Source: Leuctra nigra (taxonomy: Eukaryota; Arthropoda; Insecta; Plecoptera; Leuctridae). From it: a stretch of 64,000 nucleotides of DNA. Shown here piece by piece: positions 1 to 13,000 of the stretch. The translations under genes and the position numbers were made by a program. How positions within the stretch are numbered: position 1 is the stretch's first letter; each line of letters starts with the position of its first letter. The notes beneath the pieces are model-generated. The model worked only from the letters and a program-made list of their open reading frames with translations. It was not told the DNA's origin and made no database searches. The stretch lies in contig OW203773.1 of NCBI GenBank assembly GCA_934045905.1, positions 18,029,246-18,093,245 of the forward strand, read 5' to 3'.

Positions 1-837
1 AGGAAATTGATTAACATTATAATTTTCATTGGTTTTACATTGATATAATTAATGATTTCTTTATTTTATTGACCGAATTCTATGAGTGCTTCAAAATTTG
101 GGAAAATGTTGGTCTTGATTATTTTTAAAGAAAAATACAGAAAATCAATATGATTTGAAAACATTCTCCTTTAAGTCATTTCAGTGGATGTTGTCAAAAT
201 CTATACTACAGGCCAAGGTAAAAATGTGACAAAATTTAATCTTGATCAGAGTAACCGTGTGGTCTGTATTGCACCAACAATCGGAATCGACAACAGAATC
301 TCTTTCAAAAAGTGACAAAAATAGACAGACGCTCAGTTCGCTTTAACATTTCTTTTAAAGTTGCAACGAATAGATCATAATAATCAGTTGATTTTAATCA
401 AAGTTTGACTCTTCAATGTTAATATTTCAACGCCTAGTTCAAGTACTGATACCTTATCGGGAAGGTTGGAATATTTTAAATGTATTATTACATTATGTTG
501 GTCAGTTGCTGACATTTTATCAGGCGACTGAGGCAGTTTTGTGCGGAAGCTGTGAATAATGGTTACCAAACCTCCTGCCAAGTAAGTGAAGAGAAAAATA
601 ATAAAGAAAAATAGTAAATAGAATTTGGACATTTCGTCATGATATTAATTTTTATTGATTTATTTATGTCGACCGTTCGATTTCTGTTTTGAGTTCTTCT
701 CCAAGACAATAAATTACCGATATTTTTTTTTTCTTTTTCATATTTTTCATATTTTAATTTTAATTGAAAATTTGACAATTTATTGTCCTGAAGATTTCAA
801 AACAGAAATCAAACTGTCAATATAAATAATGTAATAT
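1..837. other. AT-rich sequence without a recognisable gene
   Basis: Only short open frames with biased, low-complexity translations occur here. I see no splice-framed coding segment, RNA gene or transposon end before the foldback element that begins near 838. Confidence 0.5.
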
Positions 838-2587
838 ACCCCAAAAAAAAGTCCAATGGGCGAGACACCGCTGTGAATAAAATACTGCAGATATAATTCT
901 GAAAATTTCATATGTTATAACAAACATGCCAATGTTTGATGTGTGAAAGTTTCAAAATCATTTCTTTTGTAGGAAAAAAGTTGCAGCTGTTCGAATTTGG
1001 TTGTCGAAAAATCGATTATACAGAGCTCAAAGAGCGCGTTTTCAGAAAAAGTACACTGGCATGGACACTTTTATTTTCAACACTACTGATGATATCAGGC
1101 TGAAAATTTCAAATATTATTCACAACATATGACTATCTATTGTATACAAATTTCAATTAATTTGAATAAGTGTAACGAAAGTTATGGTATCTCGAAGTTG
1201 AGCTTAAAAACAGAAAATATTGGAGATAATTTCACTTCTAAAATTAATTGTGAAATCAAACTTGATTGAGCGTGCGAAGCGAGCGTCTCCTTTTGGCTCA
1301 TTTGGCACCGACCTCTCTTTTTTTTTGTATGTTTTTCTGCTACCTGACGATATACAGGTCAGAATTTTTCTTCGATCGAGCTGAAATTTTGCACACATGT
1401 ACGGACCATTTATGGGCGTTGCAGACCCTAATTTTTTTTGAAATCCACTGATTGGTTCAAATTTAAAAAAAAATATCTTTCGATTGGTTGGTTCGATCAA
1501 TTTGAAATTTTGACAAGTCATTACGACCAACAATGTCCCCAATCTTACAAAGTTTAAGCCAAATCCTCCCATTGGTTAAAATTTAAAAAAAAATTAATGT
1601 GATTTTTGAAATTTAAACTAGAACCGTTTGACCGTTCAACTTAAAACTTTGCATTGTCATTGGGACCAACATTATCTGTATTTTTGGAAATTTTCAGTCT
1701 AATCTGTGTTTAAATATTAAAATTATTGACAGTTTACGGACATTTTACGTGTTGGCTGTCAAATTTCTCGAATTTCATATTTCACTGTAACTTTTAATCT
1801 TCAGTTCCAAGGTAGTTAGAGCAGAAACTTTCAAACGTGTATGAAACTGATATGACCGTTCAACATATCGATCTAATATTGTGTTCACACACTTATATTA
1901 TCATATGAGTGGTCCCAGGTATATTTTTTGAACGAGATCCTGTGATTTTTGAATATTAACAAGGAACAGTTCAATCATAAAGGTTCGACAATCGATCAAC
2001 TTAAAACTTTGCATAGTTATCAATATTTTTGGAATTGTTGTAGATTTTAATACATTAGTCTTTGACGAAATTCAAGAATTATTGGCGTTTAAGGACATTT
2101 ACGATAGACAGAATTTCGGGTTCGAGGTGTTGCGCGTATCCGTGCTCGCTCATCAACGCGTTACTCAGAGCGTTTTCCTAGTAAATTATCTCTGCGTGTA
2201 GTCTGCTTTTTAAGCGCAAACTCTAGATAACATAACTTTCGTTACAATGATTCAAATTAATTGAAATTTTTACACAATCGATAGTAATATATTTTGAATA
2301 ACATATGAAATTTTCAGCTTGATATCTTCAGCAGTTTTGAGTAAACAGCGTCCAGGGCATTGGACATTTTCTGGACACATGAATTTTGAGCTCCGTATAA
2401 TCGATTTTTCGACAACGAAATTCGAACAGCTGTAACATTGTTCCTATAATAGTTATGATGTGTAAACTTGCACATATTATACCTTAGTATGTTTTGTATA
2501 ATTGGTGTTATTATCAGCCCGATATGTGCAGTAGTTTCGTCACAATGATGTCTCGCCCGTTGGACGTTTTTTTGGGGCCACCCGGTA
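838..2587. mobile_element. Foldback DNA element with long inverted arms
   Basis: The left end (CCCCAAAAAAAAGTCCAATG, then GGCGAGACA) is matched in reverse at 2550-2580 (TGTCTCGCC, then GTTGGACG and TTTTTTTGGGG). The arms continue inward: the sequence around 985-1025 (TTCGAATTTGGTTGTCGAA) pairs with 2400-2440, and 1165-1235 pairs with 2185-2260. Arms are about 390 bp and diverged. No coding capacity is seen, so this is a non-autonomous element. The loop is taken up by a second repeat at about 1262-2181. Exact ends are uncertain by about 20 bp. Confidence 0.6.
1262..2181 (+). mobile_element. Dispersed repeat nested in the foldback element
   Basis: Starts with TTGATTGAGCGTGCGAAGCG and ends near GCGTTTTCCTAG. 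The same sequence, in the same order, recurs at 37465-38382. Shared landmarks include a GAACCGTTTGACCG-type segment and the terminal CGTGCTCGCTCATCAACGCG. Fragments occur at 21597-21662 (right end) and, reversed, at 11425-11545 in a TRPA intron. It sits exactly in the loop of the 838-2587 foldback, which implies later insertion. No transposase frame is visible. Confidence 0.6.
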
Positions 2588-2943
2588 TTTATATTTATAA
2601 ATAATTTTATTTCTATTTAATCCACAGATAGGTCCATTTTAGGGACTTATCTGTGAAAGAGTGTTTATTGTATATTTATTATTAGTAACAATAAAAGAAG
2701 TGTTCAATCAAAAAAAAATGAATGACGTTACCAATTTCCCATTTTATTAATTGTTTATAAATGAAAATAGTCATGAAAGCTATAAAACATTGATAATAAT
2801 GAATATATTTTATTTTTATTAAATTTCGTATCAAATTGTATAAAAACAGGTTAATAACTACATTATTCGCTAATGCTGTCATATATTTGTCTCTCTGCTC
2901 TCCATTCATACTCGTTCTCTTCCTCTTGCATAATCAGTACATC

Positions 2944-2981
2944 TCCACTCTTCACTCTTCACTCTTCACTCTTCACTCTTT
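2944..2981. repeat. Short tandem repeat of a 7-bp unit (CACTCTT)
   Basis: About five consecutive copies of the heptamer CACTCTT can be read directly. Confidence 0.85.
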
Positions 2982-3397
2982 TGGCTCAGATCTGTATTTC
3001 TAGATAGTTATAAGTATAAATCTCATACCTAGATCTACATTTCCTCAGAGCAAATTATGGGTATTTTCCCAACAATGCCCCAACCATCCTTTCATACTTT
3101 AAATATTTTATCATCATTCCTATCAGCAGTCCGACGTTCAAAACCATTAAAATATAGTAACCTACCTACGAACTAACAACGTTTAATCTCCTCTTTTCTA
3201 ACAAATCACTTTAGTTAGAGATCGTTTCTTAACTTTTTTGCTCCATTTCCACTTGCATCATTGTTCTGAATATAATTCTTCCCAAAAACATTCCAAATAA
3301 TATTCTCAAAATAATAAGAACCATTTCTTTGTGAGTATGTATTCCCGGGAAAACTTGTTGGCATATAGAATACAATTAGTTTGTACCTACACGAAAC

Positions 3398-3627
3398 CAG
3401 TGTCTGTGGGAAGGGCCCTCAGGCCACCGTGGGTCCGGGCCGCACAGGCCCTGGAAAATTATAAAATTCAAATGTATTTGACCATTTCTATGAGTTTTGG
3501 ATGATAATTTTCGTCGATTTAATGTTCGATTACTTTATAGGGAATGTCCACACAGTTATAAGATTCTTTTAAAATACGTTTTGTATCTATTCGTAGCTGG
3601 GAATTCCCCCCCGGTTGAGAAACACTG
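3398..3627. mobile_element. Possible hAT-type remnant
   Basis: The right side ends in CCGGTTGAGAAACACTG. Read in reverse this is CAGTGTTTCTCAACCGG, a typical hAT terminal repeat. The left side begins CAGTGTCTGTGGG, a poor match, and I find no 8-bp duplication. It could be one end of a degraded element only. Confidence 0.3.
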
Positions 3628-3689
3628 AATGAAGGTGCACCCACTTAGTCTCATGTTATCAGTAGGTGACATGGTCCTGGAAATAGATC

Positions 3690-6262
3690 TCATGAGAGCG
3701 ATCAATAATGCTTGAGATAACAAGACATAAGTGCACTTGTAAAGACGACCGCCACGGCAGAATCCTCTTGTGTGTAACCGCTCTTAATAGTCATTGCCGG
3801 CCTTATTAGGCTATAAATGACAGCCAGATGGTGTGGTCCAGAAGTGATGGAGCCCTGTATTTTGGGCTTGTAGTTACTTGTGTTCATCCAGGGTAAGGTC
3901 TCTTTCTAGAGGGTCGTTGTGGTGGCAGATAGGATGGTTGGTTGAGTGAAGCAAAAGGTCGTTTGAATTTGTCTTGGGAGTTTACTATTATTTTGGATTG
4001 TTCTGAAATTAGAGGGTTTTTGGAGTCTGGGATGGATCCATAGAATGATTCGGCAAATTTGATGAGTAATTTCGGTATGTACGGGATGTTCAGTGCTTCG
4101 TGCAGATCTGCGATTCTTGTGGCTCGAGGTGCTCCAGTAGCCATTCGAAGTGCCTTGTTCTGTAGTATTTGCAGAGATTGTATGTGTGTTTTTGACGCTC
4201 CTGACCAAATGGGCGATGCGTAGGTAAACGTGGGTTGAATAATTGCTTTGTAGAGATGGAGTTTTGTGTTGATTGACATTTCCTTGTTCTTTAAACGAGG
4301 ATAGAGTGCCGCCATTTTGCCGTTAGCCCTTCTGATTACTTCCTGGATATGGATCTTCCATGTCAGTGTCTTGTCCAGGGTCACGCCTAGGTATTTGGCC
4401 GTATTGCTCCATGGAACAGTATTGTTGTTTACTTGTATTTCTGGGGCCTGCTCAGTTCTCTTTGTGAAGAGGGTTGCCTGTGTCTTCGATGCGTTGACCT
4501 CGATTCGCCAAAGTTAATACCATTTTGTTATGTTGTCAAGAGCTGGTTGGATGTTTCGGACTGCTTGCGGAGCTCTCATGGATTGTGAGAGGACAGCCAG
4601 GTCGTCAGCAAATAATGCTATGGTAACATATGGGAATTTGGTTGGGATGTCAGAAGTGAATATGTTGAATAGTATTGGAGCAAGGCAGGATCCTTGGGAC
4701 ACTCCGGCCATGATATAAAAAAATGAACTGAAGACTGGGAGCAGAGTTTTGTGACATAGAATGTGCGATTTTGTAAGTAGGATTCAATTAATAGGACTAG
4801 GTATGGCGGGAATTTAAGTTTGATTAATTAAAATATAAGTCCGACATGCCAAACTTTGTCGAAGGCTTTGGCTATGTCTAGAAAGGCAGCCGCTGTGTAT
4901 GAATTCTTATTGAGGCCTTCTGTTATTTTGTTTGTTACACGAAGTAGTTGATGAATTGTGGAATGAGCGGTGCGAAAACCGAATTGCTCAGAGGGTAGTA
5001 TGTCGTGCTCTTCAGTATGTCTTATAATACGTTTCATAATAACCTTCTCGATCATTTTAGACATCAGTGGAAGGAGACTGATTGGTCTGTAGCTGGTTGG
5101 TTGGCGTGGTGGTTTGCCGGGCTTTAGAAATAGGATTATCTTCGCTTTCTTCCACTGTGTGGGGAAGTGCTGGAGGGTGAGTACAGCGTTAACTATGGCC
5201 AGGAGAAGTTTGATTGCATTTTCGGGAAGCTGTACAATCTGTGGTTTAATGATGTCATCTGCTCCAGGCGCTTTTCCACTGGAATAATCCTTGAGAACTC
5301 CGAATAGTTCGTCGAAGGAGCATAGAGCATCTTCGGGTAGAAGTTGTGGGTTGTTGTAGTGTTGTCGGTATTGCTTGACAAGTTTCTCGATTTCCGGTGT
5401 CTTGCTGTTTTCAGGATTCGGACTTAATTGTTCTTGTAGCGAGTCGGCCAAAATCTCTGCTTTTTCTTCAGGGCTGTGCGCTATGTGGAAAGGCCCCTGA
5501 AGTGGAGGGTCCGATTCTGGCCTACGTTGCAGCTTACGACACATAGACCATACAGTGCGGTCTGCAAATGCAAGTTTGCCTACTGTAGAGTCCCACATTG
5601 CTCTTCTATGTTCTTGAATGTCCCTCTTGAGTTCCCTCTCAAGTTTATTGTAATGCGCTTTGAGGGACGCCGTTCGATAATGTTGGTATTCACGCCTTGC
5701 CTTGTTTTTTATAGCTACAGACTTCTTTAGCCCTGGCGGAAGATCGTGCATGGATCGGTGACGAGTTTTTGAGATTGGGACTGCTTTTTCTGTAGCCTGT
5801 GCAATTGCTTTTGTGAGAAGAGTCACCTGATGCTCAAGTTCTGCTGGAGTGGTTATTATGACTGGTTCGGTTGGAATTAGTTTGAGAACTTCTTCCGTGT
5901 AACGTTCCCAGTCAGCTTTGTGGTAGTTTCGTCTTATTCGAGGGGTGGAGGGTAAGTATTGGTTGCCTACTCGGATAATGATAGGATTGTGATCTGAAGG
6001 TAGGTCTTTAATCGTTTCCAGGTCGAATGAACAAGTGATGTTATTCATGAGAGCAATATACAGGACGTCTAGCTTGGTTGTCAGGCTTCCATTATGGTGT
6101 GTTGGGTCTCTTGGTCCAGCTACCACGTAGTTGCTTTTCTAGGAGTGACTGTAGAGTGCGTTTCCCCTGGCGTTGTTCACTCGACTATTCCATGTCCGAT
6201 GCTTGGCATTAAGGTCGCCAGCCAGTATTGTCGCAATAGGATCTTTCTTACCGAGAATGTAG
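3690..6262 (-). mobile_element. 5'-truncated, inactivated Jockey-like non-LTR retrotransposon (LINE)
   Basis: Read on the minus strand from about 6262 down to 3884, this encodes the end of an apurinic-type endonuclease (AGDLNAKHRTWNS near 6200, SDHNPI near 5990). A full reverse transcriptase follows: SYRPISLLPLMSK near 5070, FLDIAKAFDKVWH near 4870, the catalytic FADD near 4610 and a Jockey-type YLGVTLDK segment near 4390. The C-terminal region ends at 3884. The frame is broken by a stop after the endonuclease motif (near 6140), a stop after the AFDKVWH block (near 4825), a frameshift near 4715 and a stop near 4515. There is no gag-like ORF1 and the 5' end is cut. The element is therefore dead. 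The family (Jockey/CR1-like group) comes from motif recognition; the exact clade needs a tree. The 3' end and poly(A) tail are not clear. Confidence 0.9.
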
Positions 6263-6438
6263 ATTATAACAGATGTTTTTTTTTTGCTTTTTAATTGATT
6301 AAGTTTTTGTTTAATTTCGATTTAGGTATTGTATTATTTTATCCCTATAAAAATAATCCGTGTTTAATACCACCCAAGTCTCTTCAACTAAAAAAGAATG
6401 AAAGAAATCTAAATTCTATGCGTTCTCCTAGTCATTAA

Positions 6439-7010
6439 GGGAGATGCCCAAGTAGATTTTTCAAAAATATTTTTTGATAAAATTTACCATTTGTATTAAT
6501 TTTTCAACATTTCAACTTTATTTTAATGTAATAGATTCATCAAATGTCTTGTAACTTGCAACTCTCGACTTATATTGAGTTTTCAATATGATGTCTTCAG
6601 AATATGAAGAAATTTTTACACAGGAGGTATAGGAAAATTATTAAGAATTTGGCGTCAAACGTTTAAAAACGTACGGCTAGGTGTATATAAAAATCATAAT
6701 AAATACCTTAATGTCTAATACACACAATATTCGTTTTTGGAAAAAAATCTATAAGCGGAAAAAGTTTAAATCTAATATTTACTAGGAAAATTAGAGTGTT
6801 TTTTCGACTAGCCATGTTAAAGATAGGGCTAACTAAAATGTATAATGTGAATGTGTATAATGTGATAATGTGTAATTAATGTGTGGGATATCTTGGAAAT
6901 TAATTCGGCTACCTCACTTTTTCTTGCGTTAATATGGTGCTCAGGGAAATTATCTATTACATAAGCGTATTTGTTAAGATATCTATCGGAGACCTCTACT
7001 TGGGCATCCC
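6439..7010 (+). mobile_element. TTAA-flanked MITE, copy 1, ending 26 bp before a TRPA exon
   Basis: TTAA at 6435-6438 is followed by GGGAGATGCCCAAGTAGA. The other end (CTACTTGGGCATCCC, to 7010) is its reverse complement. Related copies are at 57810-58351 (TTAA on both sides), 46870-47278 (left end lost) and 49370-50570 (interrupted). TTAA target duplication is the habit of piggyBac-type transposases, so this is probably a piggyBac-mobilised non-autonomous family. A fragment of the CTCCGTGT/AGCCAAGTCTCTTC repeat lies just upstream at 6350-6415. The right TTAA of this copy has been lost. Confidence 0.75.
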
Positions 7011-7036
7011 ATATTGAACAACCTATTTGTTTCCAG

Positions 7037-10000
7037 GCCGGATTATCTGGTCCTGCCTAATGACGACGCACTGCAGGAGGTCGTCACGGGACACCCGAGC
7101 GCCAAGGCTGAGAACCTCCAAACGCCCGTCCCGCTAACACAATCCAGTTCGACTCTGAACTCCTCCTCGTCGACTCTCAGCGACCCTGACGACACAAAAC
7201 CGCAACAACCCACAAGTGTGCGCACGCCGAATATAACCCAGGAGGAGCATGACCTCATCATCGTCAACCTCCACAGCACGGAGTTGCTGATGTCCATCGG
7301 GGATGTCGATGACGATCAGGAGGTCAGAAGGTGAGTAAGGATCCAGAGAGTAAGGAGAAGGTTCCAGAGAAGTACAGAGGATCCCTGTTTGCTATGGTAA
7401 CATACCTCAATCTTATTTATTTTGCTAGAGGACAGACAAATTGTCAAATAAGTTTAATGGTATTTTGAAAATATATTAAAAATAAATACAGAACAAATAA
7501 AGTGAGGTTATATAATATCAAAAAGATAATATTACTATATACTTATATAATGAAAGCAACTGTCCCCCAGTTAGATTTTGGACTGCTGTGACGTCATGAG
7601 ATTGTCATATCCATGTAACTAAATAGGTATAAATGAAGTGTTCACGGGAATAACGATTAATTATGGACAAATAAGATAGTGGTCTCATCTGGTAGTAGTT
7701 GGTATGAACTTTCAAAATGTTCTCTCGTCTTGAAAATATACATACAGACTTGGGTGGTCAAAGGATATGTTCTGGAATTGTACTTTTAATGTGTTTATCT
7801 TCGAGTTCAGTTTTTCTCTCAGAATGCTCAGCATTCTAAAATTATAATGTCGCTCTTCATCCCATCTTATTAACACCGACACCAGTCATATTGAGGAATT
7901 GGCCTCCCTTCCGTCACAACTTCATGGTACAGACTAAAGTGTTACCCCTGATGATTGACTCCTCAGATTGCTGGATAAAGGCGCGTCTCCCAACGCCACA
8001 TGTCAAGCAAGTCGCGCCGCCGTCGTGCATCTAGCGGCCTTGCACGGGAACACACAAGTACTCAGAGCTCTGCACGAACACGGCGCGGATCTATCCAGAC
8101 TGGACGAGTTGGGCAGGTTAGCGTCAGTTACAGTGTTCTGATATTGTGACAAAATGAATTCTTAGTGAGCCCCCCATAGAATATGTACCATCTGTAGTTA
8201 TGTTACTTTTAATACTGACACAAAATTGATTGTATATGCCATGAGACTGAGAATAGCTATGGAAATTTTTAATTCTGTGTACATAAGGACAAAGTAATCG
8301 CAAATTCCCTAATCTTTAACATATTTTATAAAATTGTTATTTCCAATAAAATAAAGCATGCAAAAGGCACCGCATTTCAATATTTTAAACTGGCCAAAAA
8401 AGGTCCAATTATACCATAAATATTAGGTTATAATGCGTTATTCCAAATATCATTAAATTACAATTATCTTAGGGTTTAAAATGACGTAGGTACGTAACTT
8501 AACGGAAAATTTAAATATGTTAACAGAGTGATCCGTAGCCTATCCGTCAACCGTGGATAGTCCCTAATAATCAAGATTATCATGATGTATCTTGTATCTT
8601 GAACTGTCGACTCTCTCTGCAGATCTTGCCTCCACTTCGCCGTGTGGTCTGACCACGCTGCCGCCGCACGCTTCCTGCTGGAGAAGAACCCGGGGCTGTT
8701 GAAGCTGAGAGCCGGGGAAAACTCGTCCAAACTTCAGACACCGCCTGTTGAAATGTCCGTCTACGATGTTCAAGACCGTGAAACGAAAGTATAACAATTG
8801 ATCACTTCCTATTCCGCATTACGACTATGGGTTCATCATATCCATGGGACCAGTGACGTTTAATTAAGTAGTGGAAGCTCATTCCGTAACTTCATTCCGT
8901 AACTGGCCAGGAGCACTCCAGTGACATTGATTGAAAAGTAAATTTATTTGCAAGAACATCGATGCCCCAGTTCTATATTGAGATTTTTTTTAAATTTGAT
9001 TGAGCGCTTTCATTTAACAATCCGAGAAAATAAGGAATACAACTGACCTCTGGTGGATTCTTTGGTACTAGCCATAAGGGGAATAATGGAGGATATCATG
9101 GGGATATTTATATAAATAAATTATATTTAATTTGCTTCAGATGTTTGTTATGGCTGAAAAAGTAAACTTGTAACTAAATCTAAATTTCAATTGCTTCTCC
9201 ATTTGCACTGCCCTATGGAAACACGAACTTCAAAATAAATAAAAAGTGTATCTAAAAAGTTTCCTGCCAGAAGTGGCTCCATCACGTATCGCTTATTTGT
9301 TCGAATTGCTCAATAAATATCATTATGTTGCCTTTTTTGATGCCACAACAAATTATCTTCCCTCCTACAGTGCTATATAAATGTGTTATAAAATAAATTA
9401 AACAATACTTTCTGGATTCCTGGAATGTGGTATATTGAGATTTTTTCTTTCCGGAAAATGTGAATGTCTGTGTGAATTTTCGAACGGAACCTCAGTGTAG
9501 TGAAGTGTAGGTACTTTGTAAATGCCATCAAATATCAAGTGTTTTCTTTTGAAGTTACCACTGATGGAGGCCGGAAGCACAGCCCTGCATTTGGCAAGTC
9601 AGCGAGTGAGCACTGAGTCAGTACAACTACTGCTATCTCTAGGCGCCGATGCGAACTCAATGGACGATAGCGGATTAACCCCGCTAGATGTCGCCGGTGA
9701 GAACTACTCCATCAAGTTGAAGGAAGCACACGGATTTCCGGCAGAGAGGTGAGGTGATAAGCACAGTATGTCGTTATCCATGTGCAATGGGTGAGAAAAT
9801 CATGTCATTTCAACATTTGACTGAGTGTGAAATGGGAGAAAGGAGGAATGGAGGGAGGAAAGGGCAAGTTGGAAAGATGACTAGGACTCCTTCAATTTGA
9901 TGGCACTGAATTGTTTGGAGCGGATTGAGTTTGTTCCCTTTTTCGGTCGGTCAAAAGCGGCCGCGACCGATCCGTTCTATTTACACATTGTCGTGAGAAT

Positions 10001-13000
10001 TTGACCCGATCGGCCAAACTAAAAGACATGAAAAAAACCGGTAACTTTTCCTGATCAAAAATCTTGGAGGAGAAAAGGTTATGACTTGATTTGCGGAATC
10101 ACTTACAGAAGAAAGAAAACAGTAAAAACACTCACAAACCCTTTGCGTATTGCTTAGTTTCACTACCAACCACGTGGTATAAGCTGAATCGCCTTAACGG
10201 TCTCACTGTCTTCAGATACCAAACTCTGGTGGAGCTGCTGGTGACTGCAGGAGCTCGACCCACGACCTCCAAGAAGTGCGTCTACCGCCAGACACCGCTG
10301 CACGTCGCCACGGAGCTGCAGTCTACGGAGGCTATCCGACTGCTCGCCAAGGCGGGATACCTGTTGCACATGAGGAACTCCATCAAGACCAACCCCATGC
10401 ATTACGCGGTTCGCGAGAGACTTCCGGAGTCGCTCAAGGTAACTACATGGGGATGATAAATCTTCAAGAGTACTTACGTAAGAGAAGTAAAACTGGAACT
10501 GACATGTCCTGTAATATAGCCGATACTCATTCGTAAAAAATATAGTAATAGTATTTTGCATAATTTAAAAAAAACTTTTTTCTATCTTAATATTAAAACT
10601 TATTTTAAATCGAATCCACACACTTTCGATTGTAAACCAATCGTGTTATAATAGAGTTTGAAATAATTTGGCCTTTAATAGATTTAGGCATATCCTGGCG
10701 TAATATTAGCTTAGCAGATGACTCGGAGAAGTATGGAATCGCTTAGAAAGAACCCTAGAAATGGACTGTCTCCGACGGTCATACTTGGTGGCGAGACTTA
10801 AGCGTACTGCTCGTGGAAGTTGGTGGATGGATGGTGTTCAGAGGTCATTGTAGGACAAGTTTAGATTTGAGATAGGGAGAATAAATAAAGTGTGAGATAC
10901 AACAGCCGTAAATCCACGTTTCACATATATAAGACACAGGCGTGTAGGAAGGGGGGTGACCCCCCCCCCCCCTCCCCTACTTGAGCAGGCTTGATTTTTT
11001 TTGCTTCAGTGTGTGCATTTTAAAACCCCAGGACGACATTTTACTGGTTTAAATTCTAAAAAACGCCCCCCTCCCGAATCCCCCCATGATGAAAGCAATT
11101 CCTACTAGCCTGATAAGACATTTTAAGATAATCATACACTATCTTTCAGACTCTGTTGGAAGTGTACGGCGTGAACGACGTGCGCGAACGCGACGGGAAG
11201 GGCGACAATCCTCTGCACATCGCCGTCGAGTGGGAGTGGACGGCCGGCGTCGTCATCCTCCTCACAGCTGGCGTCGACGTGCTGACCAAGAACTCCAAGG
11301 GCAAGACCATCGTCCACCTGGCCACGGCGTCCAAGAAGATGGCGCTGCTGAAGGAGCTACTCAAGCATCCGGCCATCAAGAAGGTACAGTATTTTAATTA
11401 CTATGAAAACGCTTCCTAAAATATCTATAATGTTGGTCCCAATGACCATGCAAAGTTTTAAGTTGATCGGTCAAACGGTTCTAGTTGAAATTTAAAAAAT
11501 CACCTGATAAAAGGTTTACAGGTTTTAAATTTTAACCAATGACGGTTTGTCTACATTTATATAATTTATTTGAAAATCATACATCAAGTCACTGAATTGA
11601 ATAACGTGGACTAATTAAAGAAAACACTTCCAGATCGTGAACGAGCCGGACAACCTCGAGATGACGCCCCTCTACCACGCCATCGTCAACCGCAACGCAC
11701 CTTGCGTCAGCCTGTTGCTGGAAGCCAACGCCAACTTCAAGAAGCCCGACGTGCGCTACGGCAACGTGCTCCACTGCGCAGCCGCGATGCGTCAACCAGA
11801 CATCCTCAAGACGCTCTTCAATCACGACAAGCGGGCGATGAAGGTCATGAAAGAGGAGCAGTATCTCGGAGAGAAGTACGGAGTTAAAGGAACGCCGCTT
11901 CACATCTCTGCGTATCAAGGTAGCGGCAAGTGCGTCAAGTTTCTTCTTAAACGTAAATGCAACTTACATGCTCTCATTGTTTACGACGGGAAAATGGATT
12001 ACACGGCCTTGCATTTGGCCAGTTTGCAAGGTCACCACGAGGTTGTCGAAGTCATTCTGCAGGTCGAAGCGGCTCGTAAGATGGAGTTGTTGAAAACACA
12101 GGAAGTTGAGAACAAGAAGAAGGGCAAAAAGACGAATGGATCGACAAAGAAACAAAACGGAGTGAAAGCTCATCACTCTTTGATGGATTTCGCTGCGCAA
12201 GGAGGTTGGATGCCTTTGCATCTTGCTTGCGTCAAGCGGCAAGTTGAGTGCGTGAGACTGTTGGCAAAAGCGGGGGCTAATTTGTCGGCAGTCTGTACGG
12301 AGGACGGAGTAAAGCGAACGGCCTTGGACCTTTTCATCCACTGTGTCCCGTTCTCTGTGGACCTTCTCAGGGAGATTCTGGACTACTCTATCGCCATGAA
12401 AGGAGGACAAATTGCAGTCGACTATCAGATCCTGCTCCCTCGGGAAGTTGACGAACACAAGATGTCGGTTCTGGATGACCTCCTGGACACCGGGGACCAG
12501 TTGGGACAACGTAACCTTTTCACTCACCCGTTGATTGAGAGTTTCCTGTGGCTTCAATGGAATACTCTGAGCACTTTCTATTACATGCTGATCCTCATCT
12601 ACACTGTCTTCGTCCTCACATTCAGCTTCATGACAGTAGCGATGTTTTACTACGCCGATATCGAAGAAGATGTCCCCAGCTGGCTGAGTATTCCAGTCTG
12701 TCAGGTAATCGTGACTCTGTGTCTTGTTTTCTTGACTCTGCATGAGATCAGCTACTTCACCCATTGGTCTCGGAAGTACTTGAAACTTTTCGAGTCTTGG
12801 ATAAAGATCATCTTGATTGTACTCTCCTTCCTGGTGACCTTCCTACCGGACGTACCGCGAGAGTGTGCCACTATCGCGATCGTCTTCAGCTGGTTGGAAT
12901 TCATGTACATGTTCTCGAAGGTTCCGACTTACGGCTATTACATGATGATGTTTGTTGAAGTCGCTTCGAACTTCTTCAAAGTATCCATGTCCTTCCTTGT

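Noticed and set aside
10690..10880. GC-richer stretch in TRPA intron 5 that might be an exon or LINE scrap
   Set aside because: Frames are broken, splice phases do not fit, and the flanking exons already join in frame.
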